This document shows positions 18,883 to 27,631 of a DNA stretch of 64,000 nt, in pieces. A program made the translations under genes and the position numbers. Origin of the DNA: Staphylococcus sp. IVB6214 (GTDB lineage Bacteria; Bacillota; Bacilli; Staphylococcales; Staphylococcaceae); the NCBI RefSeq assembly GCF_025558585.1, contig NZ_CP094723.1, positions 1,798,001-1,862,000 on the forward strand. The letters run 5' to 3'. The stretch's first letter is position 1, and the number at the start of each line of letters is the position of its first letter. The notes beneath the pieces were generated by a model, which made no database searches, was not told where the DNA came from, and saw only the letters and a list, made by a program, of their open reading frames with translations.

Positions 18883-18935
18883 TTGACCAAATCTTTGATA
18901 ACGCTTACAATTAAATTATAAATTGGTCAGACCAA
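18883..18935 (+). promoter_or_regulatory. nanA promoter with cre site and FadR-type operator
   Basis: -35 TTGACC (18883-18888), 17-nt spacer, -10 TACAAT (18906-18911). A perfect CcpA cre match TGATAACGCTTACA (18896-18909) overlaps the spacer and -10. The palindrome TTGGTCAGACCAA (18923-18935), which fits the FadR-family TnGTnnnACnA pattern, covers the region just after the expected start. This implies repression by glucose through CcpA and by the adjacent GntR regulator. Confidence 0.8.
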
Positions 18936-18966
18936 TATGACAAATAAAAATTTTGGAGGGCTTTTT

Positions 18967-19848
18967 GTGAATAATGAATTAAAAGGTTTATATGCTGCGC
19001 TTCTCGTACCATTTGATGAATCTGGTCAAGTGAAAGAAGCTGGACTCCGCCAAATTGTTAGAAACGCGATTGATGCTCAAAAATTAGATGGTCTATATGT
19101 CAACGGAAGTTCAGGAGAGAATTTCTTAATGAATACTGAACAGAAAAAAGAAGTTTTCCGCATTGCTAAAGATGAAGCAAAAGATGCGATTCATCTGATT
19201 GCACAAGTTGGTTCTTTAGACTTAAATGAAGCAATTGAACTTGGACAGTACGCAACAGAGTTAGGCTACGATGCACTATCAGCGGTTACACCGTTCTATT
19301 ATCCATTTACATTTGAAGAAATTCGTGATTACTACTTCAAAATTATCGAAGCAACAAAAAACAATATGATTATTTATTCTATTCCAGGTCTTACTGGTGT
19401 GAATATTTCAATTCAACAATTTGAATCATTATTCGAAAATGAATACATTATCGGTGTAAAATACACAGCACCTGACTTCTACTTGTTAGAACGTTTACGT
19501 AAAGCGTTCCCTGATAAACTCATCTTCTCAGGATTTGATGAAATGCTTGTACAAGCAGCAATTTCTGGCGTTGATGGGGCGATTGGTTCAACTTATAACA
19601 TCAATGGTGTTCGTGCTCGTGAAACATTTGAAGCTGCTCAAAATGGTGATGTCGCACGTGCTTATGAATTACAACATGAAACGAATGATATTATCGAATC
19701 AGTCATTGCAATGGGACTTTATCCAACACTCAAAGCATTCTTAACTGAAAAAGGTATCGATACAGGACTGCCAAAAGCACCATTCCATCCATTCAATGAA
19801 GCACATCGTCCGGTTCTTAAAGATTTGATTACGAAATACAACTTATAA
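18967..19848 (+). CDS. nanA: N-acetylneuraminate lyase NanA
   Basis: Splits sialic acid into N-acetylmannosamine and pyruvate. The GTG at 18967 is chosen as start: GGAGGG lies 6 nt before it, giving 293 aa, the usual size. The upstream in-frame ATG at 18937 has no ribosome binding site. Class I aldolase barrel: [16 protein letters not shown] (about 43-58) with the pyruvate-binding GSSGE, catalytic Tyr in [12 protein letters not shown] (about 137) and Schiff-base Lys in VGVKYTAP-like IIGVKYTAP (about 165). Own terminator follows, so nanT is separately transcribed. Confidence 0.95.
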   Translation: MNNELKGLYAALLVPFDESGQVKEAGLRQIVRNAIDAQKLDGLYVNGSSGENFLMNTEQKKEVFRIAKDEAKDAIHLIAQVGSLDLNEAIELGQYATELGYDALSAVTPFYYPFTFEEIRDYYFKIIEATKNNMIIYSIPGLTGVNISIQQFESLFENEYIIGVKYTAPDFYLLERLRKAFPDKLIFSGFDEMLVQAAISGVDGAIGSTYNINGVRARETFEAAQNGDVARAYELQHETNDIIESVIAMGLYPTLKAFLTEKGIDTGLPKAPFHPFNEAHRPVLKDLITKYNL

Positions 19849-19883
19849 TTAGATGGATGATAAATCATTTTCATTGGTTATTC

Positions 19884-19952
19884 GGAAAGAGATAGCAAAT
19901 AAGATGCCACATCAATATTTCACGATATTGGCACCCTATCTCTTTCCTTTTT
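19884..19952 (+). terminator. Terminator of nanA
   Basis: Long hairpin GGAAAGAGATAG (19884-19895) / CTATCTCTTTCC (19936-19947) with an inner CAATAT/ATATTG stem, followed by TTTTT. Confidence 0.85.
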
Positions 19953-19964
19953 ATCACTAATACA

Positions 19965-19978
19965 TGATAACGCTTACA
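19965..19978 (+). promoter_or_regulatory. cre site upstream of nanT
   Basis: TGATAACGCTTACA, identical to the 14-mer in the nanA promoter and a full match to the CcpA consensus. It is 46 nt before the nanT start. No convincing -35/-10 pair was found, though TATAAA occurs at 19990-19995. Confidence 0.7.
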
Positions 19979-20023
19979 AATGTTCGGCTTATAAATTTGT
20001 AACTTCTAAAAGGGGTTTTTACT

Positions 20024-21544
20024 TTGGAAACAATTGGTTTTGGTTTTTGGAACTGGGTTGCACTCGTTCTCTATTTACTACTCATGCTATGCATCGGAGC
20101 GTTCTTTACAAAACGTGCAGGTAAAGATACAGACAGCTTCTTTACCGCTAGTGGTCGATTGCCAGCCTGGGTGGTTGGTTTCTCAATTTATGCTACAACT
20201 TTAAGCGCCATCACTTTTATGTCGACGCCAGAAAAATCATTTTTAACAGACTGGTCGTACATTGCGGGTAACGTAGCCATTGTCGCTATTATTCCTTTAC
20301 TCATTTATTTCTATATTCCATTTTTCAAAAAATTACGTGTTACGTCAGCATATGAATATTTAGAAGCGCGTTTTAATCCTGCAGTTCGTGTTATCGGATC
20401 ATTACTTTTCGTCTTCTTCCATTTAGGACGAATTGCTATTGTTATTTACTTACCAACACTTGCGATTACTTCCGTGTCTGATATTAATCCATATGTTGTT
20501 GCAAGTCTCGTGGGTCTTTTATGTATCATTTATACATTCCTTGGTGGTTTTGAAGGCGTTGTATGGAGTGACTTTATTCAAGGTGTCATCTTACTAGGTG
20601 GTGCACTGGTTATTATCATCATGGGGATTGCACATATTGACGGTGGGTTTTCATCTGTCGTAAGTGATGCCGTTGAAAATAAAAAATTATTAAGCATTGA
20701 TAACTGGAAATTGAATGCGACAGCTGCAGCCATTCCAATCATCTTTTTAGGAAGTGTCTTTAACAACTTACAGCAATACACTGCGAGTCAAGATGTAGTA
20801 CAACGTTACCAAGCATCTGAATCACTGAAGGAAACGTCTCAGTCAATCTGGACGAACGGTCTTTTAGCCATTATCTCTGCGCCTCTTTTCTACGGTATGG
20901 GAACTGTACTATATGTATTCTATGCACAACATCAAACATTACCAGAAGGCTTTAATACATCATCAATCGTGCCGTATTTCATCTTAACTGAAATGCCACC
21001 ATTCGTTGCTGGTTTATTAATTGCCGCTATTTTCGCAGCCGCGCAATCAACGATTTCTTCAAGTTTGAACTCAATCGCTGCTTGTCTGTCTGTCGATATT
21101 AAACAACGTTTCTTCGGAAAGAAAAGCGAAAAAGCAGAAGTACGCTTCGCACGTTTTGCAACAGTTGCAGTCGGTCTGGTTGGTATGCTGATTTCGCTCT
21201 ATTTAATCGCTGCCGACTCAAATGATATCTGGGACTTATTCCTATTAATCACAGGGCTCTTTGGTGTACCAATTGCGGGTATCTTTGCAGTAGGTATCTT
21301 TACAAAACGTACACACGGTGTAGGTGTTATTGTAGGTATCATCGTAGCAGTTATTGCAAGCTACTTCTTACAAGGTATTGGTGGTGCAGGTTCTCCATTC
21401 TACGTATCTATCCTTGCCTTTGCAATCGCCTTTATCGTTGCATATGTTGCGAGTCTTATCATCCCACAACCAAAGAAAGATATTGCGGGACTTACTATTT
21501 TCGACAAACACGGAGAAGTGACTTATCAATCAAAACAACATTAA
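20024..21544 (+). CDS. nanT: Sodium:solute symporter, sialic acid transporter NanT
   Basis: SSS-family Na+-coupled importer, 506 aa with about 13 hydrophobic segments. Family features: FFTASGRLPAWVVGFSIYAT (about 38-57), LGGFEGVVWSDFIQG (about 173-187) and AAQSTISSSLNSIAA near 345 in the Na+-site region. TTG start behind AAAAGGGG. Sialic acid as substrate is inferred from the neighbouring nanA, the shared cre sequence and similarity to S. aureus NanT. Confidence 0.9.
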   Translation: METIGFGFWNWVALVLYLLLMLCIGAFFTKRAGKDTDSFFTASGRLPAWVVGFSIYATTLSAITFMSTPEKSFLTDWSYIAGNVAIVAIIPLLIYFYIPFFKKLRVTSAYEYLEARFNPAVRVIGSLLFVFFHLGRIAIVIYLPTLAITSVSDINPYVVASLVGLLCIIYTFLGGFEGVVWSDFIQGVILLGGALVIIIMGIAHIDGGFSSVVSDAVENKKLLSIDNWKLNATAAAIPIIFLGSVFNNLQQYTASQDVVQRYQASESLKETSQSIWTNGLLAIISAPLFYGMGTVLYVFYAQHQTLPEGFNTSSIVPYFILTEMPPFVAGLLIAAIFAAAQSTISSSLNSIAACLSVDIKQRFFGKKSEKAEVRFARFATVAVGLVGMLISLYLIAADSNDIWDLFLLITGLFGVPIAGIFAVGIFTKRTHGVGVIVGIIVAVIASYFLQGIGGAGSPFYVSILAFAIAFIVAYVASLIIPQPKKDIAGLTIFDKHGEVTYQSKQH

Positions 21545-21560
21545 ATCTAAATACAAAAAA

Positions 21561-21851
21561 GGGAGTGGGACAGAAATCTTTTTTACTAAAAAAGATTTCA
21601 TCGTCCCACCCCGGCAAGGGTGACTAGAAGTTTTGCAGTAGCTGATTGATATGTGACTACGTTTACTTAATAAACTTGTCACACATCTAATCATCTTTGC
21701 AGGGGCACTACGACAAAATCATTATAAATGTTTATGATTTTTGTAATGCTCCCAAAGTTTGAAATACGCATTTTCACTTCAGACACCTATTGCCATTACA
21801 CTTATTTCTACATCTTAAAAACAGGAGCTGAGCACTATGTCTCAGTTCCTG
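21561..21851. repeat. Copy 2 of the three-hairpin intergenic element
   Basis: It fills the 315-bp gap between nanT and fhuD2. From 21619 it matches 12109-12343 with only about ten differences. Compared with copy 1 it has about 42 extra bp near its start that create an additional long hairpin (GTGGGAC ... GTCCCAC, 21565-21609). The last hairpin is CAGGAGCTGAG (21822-21832) / CTCAGTTCCTG (21841-21851). Confidence 0.85.
21565..21609 (+). terminator. Terminator hairpin of nanT
   Basis: Nearly continuous stem GTGGGAC-GAAATCTTTTTTA / TAAAAAAGATTTC-GTCCCAC just after the nanT stop. No clean T-run follows; the stem itself is T-rich. Confidence 0.6.
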
Positions 21852-21856
21852 TTTTT
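21815..21856. terminator. Bidirectional terminator between nanT and fhuD2
   Basis: AAAAACAGGAGCTGAG / CTCAGTTCCTGTTTTT, with T-runs on both strands, immediately downstream of the fhuD2 stop. Confidence 0.85.
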
Positions 21857-21859
21857 CTG

Positions 21860-22777
21860 TTACTTATTCATTAATTGTTCTTTCAAGCCTTTACGCATAA
21901 TGTCTAAAGTATACGGATCATTGTACCAGTATACATTAGAATCTACTTTGATCACACGATCATTTTTAACAGCTGGTAAGTTTTTCCACATATCTGTTTG
22001 TTGGAATTCTGGTTCAGCAGATCCTTTTGCTTGTGCACTCACCACAACATCTCCAGCATATTTCGCAACTTCTTCTTTAGAAATCTCTGTCCAACCATCT
22101 TTTTTAGTCGCTTTTTCTAATTCTGTTGGCATATTCAAACCAAATGCTTGATAGACAACTTCACTTCCACGCCCCCAGTTTTTACCGTATGCGTAGATTT
22201 TTTTATCAAAATCTTCAAAGATTGAAACTGTTGTATCTTCACCAAGATGTTTTCTAATTTCTTTACCATCTTTTGTCGTTTGTTTCTCCCAATCAGCTTT
22301 CCATTCTTTGACTTGATCTTCTTTGCCGACTATTTTACCAAGTAATTCTTGTTGTTCTAAGTAGTTGTATTGAACGTAGTCGATTGCAAGTGTTGGTGCA
22401 ATCTTTTCTAATTTTTTAACATTCTTGTCTGTATTGTACGTTAAAATTAAGTCTGGTTTCAAAGTCGCTACTTTTTCGACATCTTCAGCACCTAACTTTT
22501 CAACATTTTTAAACTGTTTTGCTAATACAGGACTTTGATCAACACTTTCAACAACACCTGCAATATTAGCATCTAAATATTTAAGTCCACCCGCATATGT
22601 TGGTGATAATATCACAATGCGTTTTGGATCTTTTGGAATGTCTACTTTTTGTGAACCGTCTGCTGTTTTTAATTCAAGCGATTGCATCTCAGCCTTAGAC
22701 TCTTTGCTATTATTACTTTGACCACATGCTGCAAGAACAAAAACAACTGCTAATAAAGAAAATAGTAATCTTTTCAT
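21860..22777 (-). CDS. fhuD2: Ferric hydroxamate-binding lipoprotein FhuD2
   Basis: Surface lipoprotein that captures hydroxamate siderophores and delivers them to the FhuBG permease (encoded elsewhere). Start is the ATG of MKRLLF at 22777, with GGGAG 8 nt upstream; the ATG 15 nt earlier overlaps that site. Signal peptide ends in the lipobox VLAAC. Segments matching S. aureus FhuD2 as I recall it: IPKDPKRIV, PTYAGGLKYL, LEQQELLGKIVGKEDQVK, YGKNWGRGSEVVYQAFGL and YWYNDPYTLDIMRKGLKE. The Trp/Arg/Tyr ligand-site residues described for S. aureus are present. Regulated by a Fur box. Confidence 0.92.
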   Translation of the reverse strand: MKRLLFSLLAVVFVLAACGQSNNSKESKAEMQSLELKTADGSQKVDIPKDPKRIVILSPTYAGGLKYLDANIAGVVESVDQSPVLAKQFKNVEKLGAEDVEKVATLKPDLILTYNTDKNVKKLEKIAPTLAIDYVQYNYLEQQELLGKIVGKEDQVKEWKADWEKQTTKDGKEIRKHLGEDTTVSIFEDFDKKIYAYGKNWGRGSEVVYQAFGLNMPTELEKATKKDGWTEISKEEVAKYAGDVVVSAQAKGSAEPEFQQTDMWKNLPAVKNDRVIKVDSNVYWYNDPYTLDIMRKGLKEQLMNK

Positions 22778-22801
22778 CAGTACATCTCCCATAATTTAAT
22801 T

Positions 22802-22849
22802 GATAATGATTATCATTGTTATTATATGTTGTTTTATTATTTAAAGCAA
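22802..22849 (-). promoter_or_regulatory. fhuD2 promoter with Fur box
   Basis: Fur-box-like GATAATGATTATCATTGTT (22802-22820; about 15 of 19 to the classical box) lies at the expected transcription start. On the minus strand -35 TTGCTT (22844-22849), 17-nt spacer, -10 TATAAT (22821-22826). Confidence 0.85.
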
Positions 22850-22869
22850 TCAATTTTTCAAAAAAATAA

Positions 22870-22907
22870 CAGATAGTTAAAATAGTACGAGACTTTTTAA
22901 CTATCTG
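22870..22907 (-). terminator. Terminator of the DUF454 gene
   Basis: CAGATAGTTAAAA / TTTTTAACTATCTG followed on the minus strand by TTATTTTTTT. Confidence 0.8.
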
Positions 22908-22946
22908 CTTCTATAATGAACGGTCTTTCAATCAAAAATGCTTGTG

Positions 22947-23324
22947 TTACCGACTATCATGACTTTCAGGCAGTGTTCTCACCCATGTAAACAACGCAAT
23001 CGTTTGTATCGCTAACATGATCACTAAACCGATGCGTACCCAGAAGATATCCACCATCCACATAGAAAAACCTACAACAAGATACACACTCAATAGTAAC
23101 TGTATCTTTTTTCGCATAGTGTAGCCTCTATATTTGCGGAAGTCTTCCACATACGCTTGATAAAGATGTGTTTTCACTAGCCAATCATGTAGACGATCCG
23201 AACTTTTCGCAAAACATATAACAGCGACTAACAAAAAAGGTGTTGTCGGCAATAGAGGTAATACGGCTCCAGCAAATCCAAGTAGGGTGAAAATAACGCC
23301 AACCGGTAATAACAATAACCGCAT
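22947..23324 (-). CDS. DUF454 (YbaN-like) small membrane protein
   Basis: 125 aa with an N-terminal pair of hydrophobic segments around GAVLPLLPTTPFLLVAVICF (about 19-38) and a second pair near 75-115, matching the DUF454/YbaN family. A basic loop (KYRGYTMRKK) lies between. Function unknown for the family. It stands between fhuD2 and the acyl-CoA dehydrogenase with its own terminator. Confidence 0.8.
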   Translation of the reverse strand: MRLLLLPVGVIFTLLGFAGAVLPLLPTTPFLLVAVICFAKSSDRLHDWLVKTHLYQAYVEDFRKYRGYTMRKKIQLLLSVYLVVGFSMWMVDIFWVRIGLVIMLAIQTIALFTWVRTLPESHDSR

Positions 23325-23465
23325 AAAATATTCTCCTTTAATAGAATATCTCTATTATATAGCTCGTAAAAGCAACTTTCAATCTCTGTCAATGATATGC
23401 ATACATTGTTCATATACAGATCATATCAACATACTACCTATTTTATAGTATCAAAATGACATCAT

Positions 23466-24638
23466 TTACAAATGCTCACGACGCTCTTCTAAGACACCAT
23501 GTGAAATATTCGTATATGTCATATCCTCCATCGGTGGGTTATGCAATCCTGCACGCATATCACGATAATAACGTTGTAAAGGTCTGTCCATTTCTAAGCT
23601 TTTTGCGCCAACAATACGCATTGCTAAGTCTACAACATCTAGACCTTCATTCATCACGATAATTTTAATTGCAGCTGTTTCAGCAGAGATATCATCTACA
23701 TCACCTAGAGTTTGGTAAGCGCGTGCTGTACTCCATAGCATGTGGCGTGCTGTTAATAACTTCGTTTCCATTTTTCCTAAGTTTTGTTGTACGACTGGAA
23801 GGTCACTAATCGTTCCTTCAATACTGTTAGGACTGTGCGTTAAACTAAAGTCAATGGCATAGTCACGTGCTGCTTGTGCAATACCTAAATATGTACTTGG
23901 AATATGTAGCATCCAGCCATTTTGAAACTTCGGTTCTTCTCCTTTGATTTCTACTAAATATTTCTCATGTACTTTTACGTCATTCATTACCAAGTCATGG
24001 CTTTCTGTTGCTCTCATACCAACAACGTTCCAGTTATCTGCCACTTCTAATCCTTCTGCTTCTTTTGGAATATAGAAGAATCCTACTTTTTCTTTATGTG
24101 GAATATACGCTGCAACAATAACATGCGTTAAACCACGACTCATTGACGTAAATGTTTTAACACCATTAAGCGTATACGTATCTCCTTCTAATGTCGCATG
24201 TGTGCTCGGTCTACCACCACGTGTTGGGCTACCCGTTTCTGCTTCACTAACAGCACGGTTAATCAATGCACCCGCTTTTACCGCTTCTGCAAACTCATCT
24301 AACACATCTTTGTTCCATAATTGTCTTTCAAAAAGTTCTCCAACGAGTCCAACATGCCATCCGATAGACAATGCTGTCGCACCATCGATTGATCCTAATA
24401 CAGACTGTAAAACGACCATGTCTTCAATTGTTGCGCCAGCACCTCCATATTCTTTTGGCAATGTGAGTTGTGTATATCCTGAATCGACAAGCCATTGAAT
24501 GTTTTCATACGGAAAGCGGCTTTGTTCATCATTTGATTGTGCATATGACTGAAATTCCTCACGTTGTTGCTCTAACTTCTGAATCCATTCACGTTGTATC
24601 TCTGTTTGAACTAAAACTGATCTCATAATTGCATTCAC
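23466..24638 (-). CDS. Acyl-CoA dehydrogenase family protein
   Basis: 390-aa flavoprotein of the acyl-CoA dehydrogenase fold: N-terminal helical domain with LTLPKEYGGAGAT (about 57-69), middle beta domain with VSEAETGSPTRGG (about 154) and GVKTFTSM, and a C-terminal helical domain. The substrate is not evident. An orthologue sits next to fhuD2 in S. aureus. ATG with AGAAGG about 6 nt upstream. Confidence 0.85.
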   Translation of the reverse strand: MNAIMRSVLVQTEIQREWIQKLEQQREEFQSYAQSNDEQSRFPYENIQWLVDSGYTQLTLPKEYGGAGATIEDMVVLQSVLGSIDGATALSIGWHVGLVGELFERQLWNKDVLDEFAEAVKAGALINRAVSEAETGSPTRGGRPSTHATLEGDTYTLNGVKTFTSMSRGLTHVIVAAYIPHKEKVGFFYIPKEAEGLEVADNWNVVGMRATESHDLVMNDVKVHEKYLVEIKGEEPKFQNGWMLHIPSTYLGIAQAARDYAIDFSLTHSPNSIEGTISDLPVVQQNLGKMETKLLTARHMLWSTARAYQTLGDVDDISAETAAIKIIVMNEGLDVVDLAMRIVGAKSLEMDRPLQRYYRDMRAGLHNPPMEDMTYTNISHGVLEERREHL

Positions 24639-24930
24639 AACCTTCTTATTCTTAGTTATTTACTCAACATTATAATATATTTTACTCGGAATTCCTATAC
24701 TTCTACAAAATGCTACACGATTGTCACAAATGCACAATAAAAAAGCTGCGGCAAATACATCCACAGAAGTTAAGATTAAAGTGTTTAGAATTTGATCAGA
24801 ACTCCCATGATTTTGGTTCGCTTCTTTATCAGATTCTCAAAACACAAAGTTATTATGTCTCAACTGCTGTTTATTCACACACAGCTTATACTCATTTTTT
24901 CAACGATTATTCACATATATAATTGTTTCA

Positions 24931-25278
24931 TTAAAACAGTTTTTCGATCTTTTCGAACAATAAATCCATTTTTCGATATTGTGCTTTATTGACTTCAACA
25001 ATAACGGTACGCTCATCTTGTTCATTTCTTTTTTTCGATAAGAAACCTAGTTCTTTTAACTTCTGTAACGCCTTCGTAATGTAATACGGTTTGAATTCAG
25101 ATGCACGTATTATGTCTTTGACGTTGTATGATTCCTTGCGATTGTCATGAATAAATGTCAAAATAAACAGTTCTTCATACGTTAGATTGAATTGACGTTT
25201 AATCGTTGATTGCAAATACTTCGACGTGTAACTAATGACCATAAGATCTTTCATATCTTTCACTGCATACTTTTCCAT
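24931..25278 (-). CDS. sarR: SarR, SarA-family DNA-binding regulator
   Basis: 115-aa winged-helix protein of the SarA family. Motifs: NLTYEELFILTFI (about 36-48), SEFKPYYITKALQKLKELGF (about 60-79) as recognition helix and KKRNEQDERTVIVEV wing (about 81-95). Length, the SEFKPYY helix and the neighbourhood fit SarR, which in S. aureus binds the sarA and agr promoter regions, better than SarA. GGGGGG-type ribosome binding site. The flanking spacers (24639-24930 and 25279-25528) are AT-rich and show nothing else. Confidence 0.85.
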   Translation of the reverse strand: MEKYAVKDMKDLMVISYTSKYLQSTIKRQFNLTYEELFILTFIHDNRKESYNVKDIIRASEFKPYYITKALQKLKELGFLSKKRNEQDERTVIVEVNKAQYRKMDLLFEKIEKLF

Positions 25279-25529
25279 ATTGGTCCCCCCTAATATACCT
25301 CTAAGTTAATGATAGATATATTAAATCAAACTACAAACTATATAAACGATTAAGTTTAAATCTTTTGTAACTATATTTTAAATTTTATTCACTTCGTTAG
25401 CAATATTTTCTCATTTAGCTTTTCAGTTGTTTTCATCTTAAATTTCACTTCACTTTTATTACATTTAGCGTTATAATTTTCTTTTTTACACTTTATCATT
25501 TTAACTATAAATGTCCTTGCGACAAATAC

Positions 25530-25563
25530 AAAGAGGTCAGCCCATTATCGGACTGACCTCTTT
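25530..25563 (-). terminator. Terminator of the DoxX-like gene
   Basis: Perfect stem AAAGAGGTCAG / CTGACCTCTTT followed on the minus strand by TGTATTTG. Confidence 0.75.
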
Positions 25564-25572
25564 GTTGTTTTC

Positions 25573-25926
25573 TTATTTTTTGGAAAGAAATGTATCTGCT
25601 AAACTCATTCCAGCAAGTTTAGCAACGTCAATTGCATGTTGTGCGCCTTCTTTACCGTGTCCTGCTTGTAAGTGTTTAGCAATCGCAACACCCATTACAC
25701 CTAAAGTAATTATTGAACCTGCTTGTGATAGACGTTTACTGAATAGGCTAAGACCTAATAAACCAGCGGCAGCCGCTTCTGCTGCACCTACTACTTTTAC
25801 TAATTCAGGTTGTAAGTTAAATTGTTCAAAGGCTTGTTTCATTCCCTCATCACCTTTTAACTTCGGTTGTGCTGCATCGAACATTTCTTTTGCTACTTTT
25901 AAGTTTGTTGCATATCTTGTAATCAT
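25573..25926 (-). CDS. DoxX-like membrane protein
   Basis: 117 aa. Start at the ATG of MITRYATNLK (25926), with AAGGAGAG upstream; a longer reading frame would run into the upstream gene. Ala/Gly-rich hydrophobic segments (about 45-60 and 70-86) around the GAAEAAAAGLLGLSLF motif fit the DoxX/DoxX-like fold. Function is unknown. It follows the LLM oxidoreductase gene by 13 nt, so the two are probably one operon. Confidence 0.7.
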   Translation of the reverse strand: MITRYATNLKVAKEMFDAAQPKLKGDEGMKQAFEQFNLQPELVKVVGAAEAAAAGLLGLSLFSKRLSQAGSIITLGVMGVAIAKHLQAGHGKEGAQHAIDVAKLAGMSLADTFLSKK

Positions 25927-25939
25927 TCTGTATCTCTCC

Positions 25940-26995
25940 TTATTTATCTGCAAAATATTCATCAACAATCGATTTGACTTTTTCACCTAATAGACGTATT
26001 GAATTCATCGTACGTTCATGTGGCATTGATCCGATTGGCAAATGTAACATAAAACGTGTAATACCTAATGCTTCTACTGTATCGATAATTTTCTGAGCAA
26101 CTGTCTCCGGGCTTCCTACATATAGCGCACCGTCCGGCCCAACTTCTCGTAAATAATGTTCCATTGTAAATAATGGCCATCCACGTTCTTTCGCTAGTAC
26201 GTTATGATGTTGCTCTGTTGGTCGATAAAACTCACGCTGTGCTTGCTCATCCGTTTCAGCAATATAGCCCCATGAATGCGTCGCTACTTGTAATTGATTA
26301 CCATCGTATCCTTCAGACTCAGCAGCTGCACGATACATTGCAACATTTCTCGCAAAACGTCTCGGATTTCCACCGATAATCGCATAAGTAATCGGAAGGC
26401 CTAAGCGCCCTGCTTTCAGCGAAGATTCTGGCGTACCACCTGTCGCTAACCAAATCGGCAGCGTTTGTTGTTCGGCTCTTGGATAAATACCGAGACCGTC
26501 AATACTCGGTCTCAATTGCCCTTCCCAATGTACGACAGCATGCTGATTAATCGTCATCAGCAAGTCTAACTTTTCATCAAAGAGTTGTTGATAATCATTC
26601 AAATCATAACCAAAAAGTGGAAATGATTCAATAAACGAGCCTCGACCTGCCATAATTTCTGCACGTCCATTTGACAGTGCATCAAGTGTCGCAAACTGCT
26701 GATATACACGGACTGGATCATTTGATGACAAAACGGTTACTGCTGATGATAATTTGATATGCTTTGTTACCGTTGCTGCAGCAGCCAATACTGTCCCCGG
26801 ATCAGATACTGCATAATCAGGACGATGATGCTCTCCTAAACCATAGACATCTAGCCCGACTTGATCTGCTAACTTAATCTCTTCAACGATATGACGAATA
26901 CGTTCACCATTAGATAAGGCTGGCATATGCTCATCTTCTGTATAAATATCTTGGTTATCTCCAAATGATGTTAAGCCGATTTCTACTCTTGTCAT
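25940..26995 (-). CDS. LLM-class flavin-dependent oxidoreductase
   Basis: Bacterial-luciferase-like FMN enzyme. The ATG of MTRVEIGLTSFG at 26995 is preferred because GTGAGGG lies 8 nt upstream; an earlier GTG overlaps that motif. 351 aa. Seen: GLDVYGLGEHHRPDY (about 47), GRAEIMAGRGSFIESFPLFG (about 108) and VGSPETVAQKIIDT (about 290), as in luciferase-like monooxygenases. Substrate unknown. Confidence 0.88.
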   Translation of the reverse strand: MTRVEIGLTSFGDNQDIYTEDEHMPALSNGERIRHIVEEIKLADQVGLDVYGLGEHHRPDYAVSDPGTVLAAAATVTKHIKLSSAVTVLSSNDPVRVYQQFATLDALSNGRAEIMAGRGSFIESFPLFGYDLNDYQQLFDEKLDLLMTINQHAVVHWEGQLRPSIDGLGIYPRAEQQTLPIWLATGGTPESSLKAGRLGLPITYAIIGGNPRRFARNVAMYRAAAESEGYDGNQLQVATHSWGYIAETDEQAQREFYRPTEQHHNVLAKERGWPLFTMEHYLREVGPDGALYVGSPETVAQKIIDTVEALGITRFMLHLPIGSMPHERTMNSIRLLGEKVKSIVDEYFADK

Positions 26996-27083
26996 GTGTG
27001 TATCCCTCACTTTCGGTATATTTTTTATACTTGAATTATATTCCCAAATGATGCCCTTGTCAACACGAGTATAAGCATATACT

Positions 27084-27126
27084 AAAAAGGTGTGGAATCC
27101 TTTCTATTACAAGCTTCTCACACCTT
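27084..27126 (-). terminator. Duplicated copy of the PH-like gene terminator
   Basis: AAAAAGGTGTG-GAA / TTCTCACACCTT matches the terminator at 29021-29064 almost base for base, with one base lost in the stem. It follows the degraded gene copy on the minus strand. Confidence 0.75.
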
Positions 27127-27311
27127 CAAACATCATACTTATTCATCTGTTCTTGCACATAATCAATAATTTCATCTACTTGAATACTTTGAATATGTCT
27201 CATCGTTACTTTATCAACTTCAAATACTATCCATAACATATTATCTTCCAATAAGATACTCCTTTAAATTCATGTTGACCATTCACGGTATATTCAATTT
27301 CCCCCAATTAA
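27126..27311 (-). pseudogene. Degraded copy of the PH-like gene at 29071-29409
   Basis: On the minus strand the C-terminal part reads LEDNMLWIVFEVDKV then TMRHIQSIQVDEIIDYVQEQ and ends NKYDV-stop, clearly homologous to the intact neighbour (LEDETLWMGFEVGQVAMRHI...). Further upstream EIEYTVNGQHEFKG matches KIEYVVDGQREFEG, but about 100 bp in the middle are missing with a frame change, and the N-terminus is gone. The intact gene lies on the other side of the potassium transporter gene. Confidence 0.85.
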
Positions 27312-27631
27312 GATCAAGATTTGTATTTTTTGTTCGTTTTCAAACTTATTAATATTCACACGCTTGACCTTTGTTTCAAAATGATGTCTTTTTGCTTTGT
27401 TAAATTATCGATGAATGATCACGAATCAAAACTTCGAAAATTATTTATAGATTACACTATCGTTACTGACCGGTTTAATCGATTATTTATTAACAATTTA
27501 ATATCGTTTGATATTGCACAATATAAAAGAATCTATCTAATTTTTTTGATAATAATAACATTCAAATAAAATATACTCTTACATCATATTTGTGCTATTA
27601 TCTATATTGATTATATGACTCAGGAGATTAT
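27312..27631. other. AT-rich spacer upstream of the potassium transporter
   Basis: Very AT-rich 320 bp. An 82-codon open frame at 27321-27569 has no ribosome binding site or recognisable product. The spacer presumably holds the promoter of the next gene, which I could not define. Confidence 0.5.

Noticed and set aside
24710..24992. Two overlapping open frames between the acyl-CoA dehydrogenase and sarR
   Set aside because: They overlap each other, lack ribosome binding sites, and one runs into the 3' end of sarR.
27321..27569. 82-codon open frame in the AT-rich spacer
   Set aside because: No ribosome binding site, low-complexity AT-driven composition and no recognisable motif.
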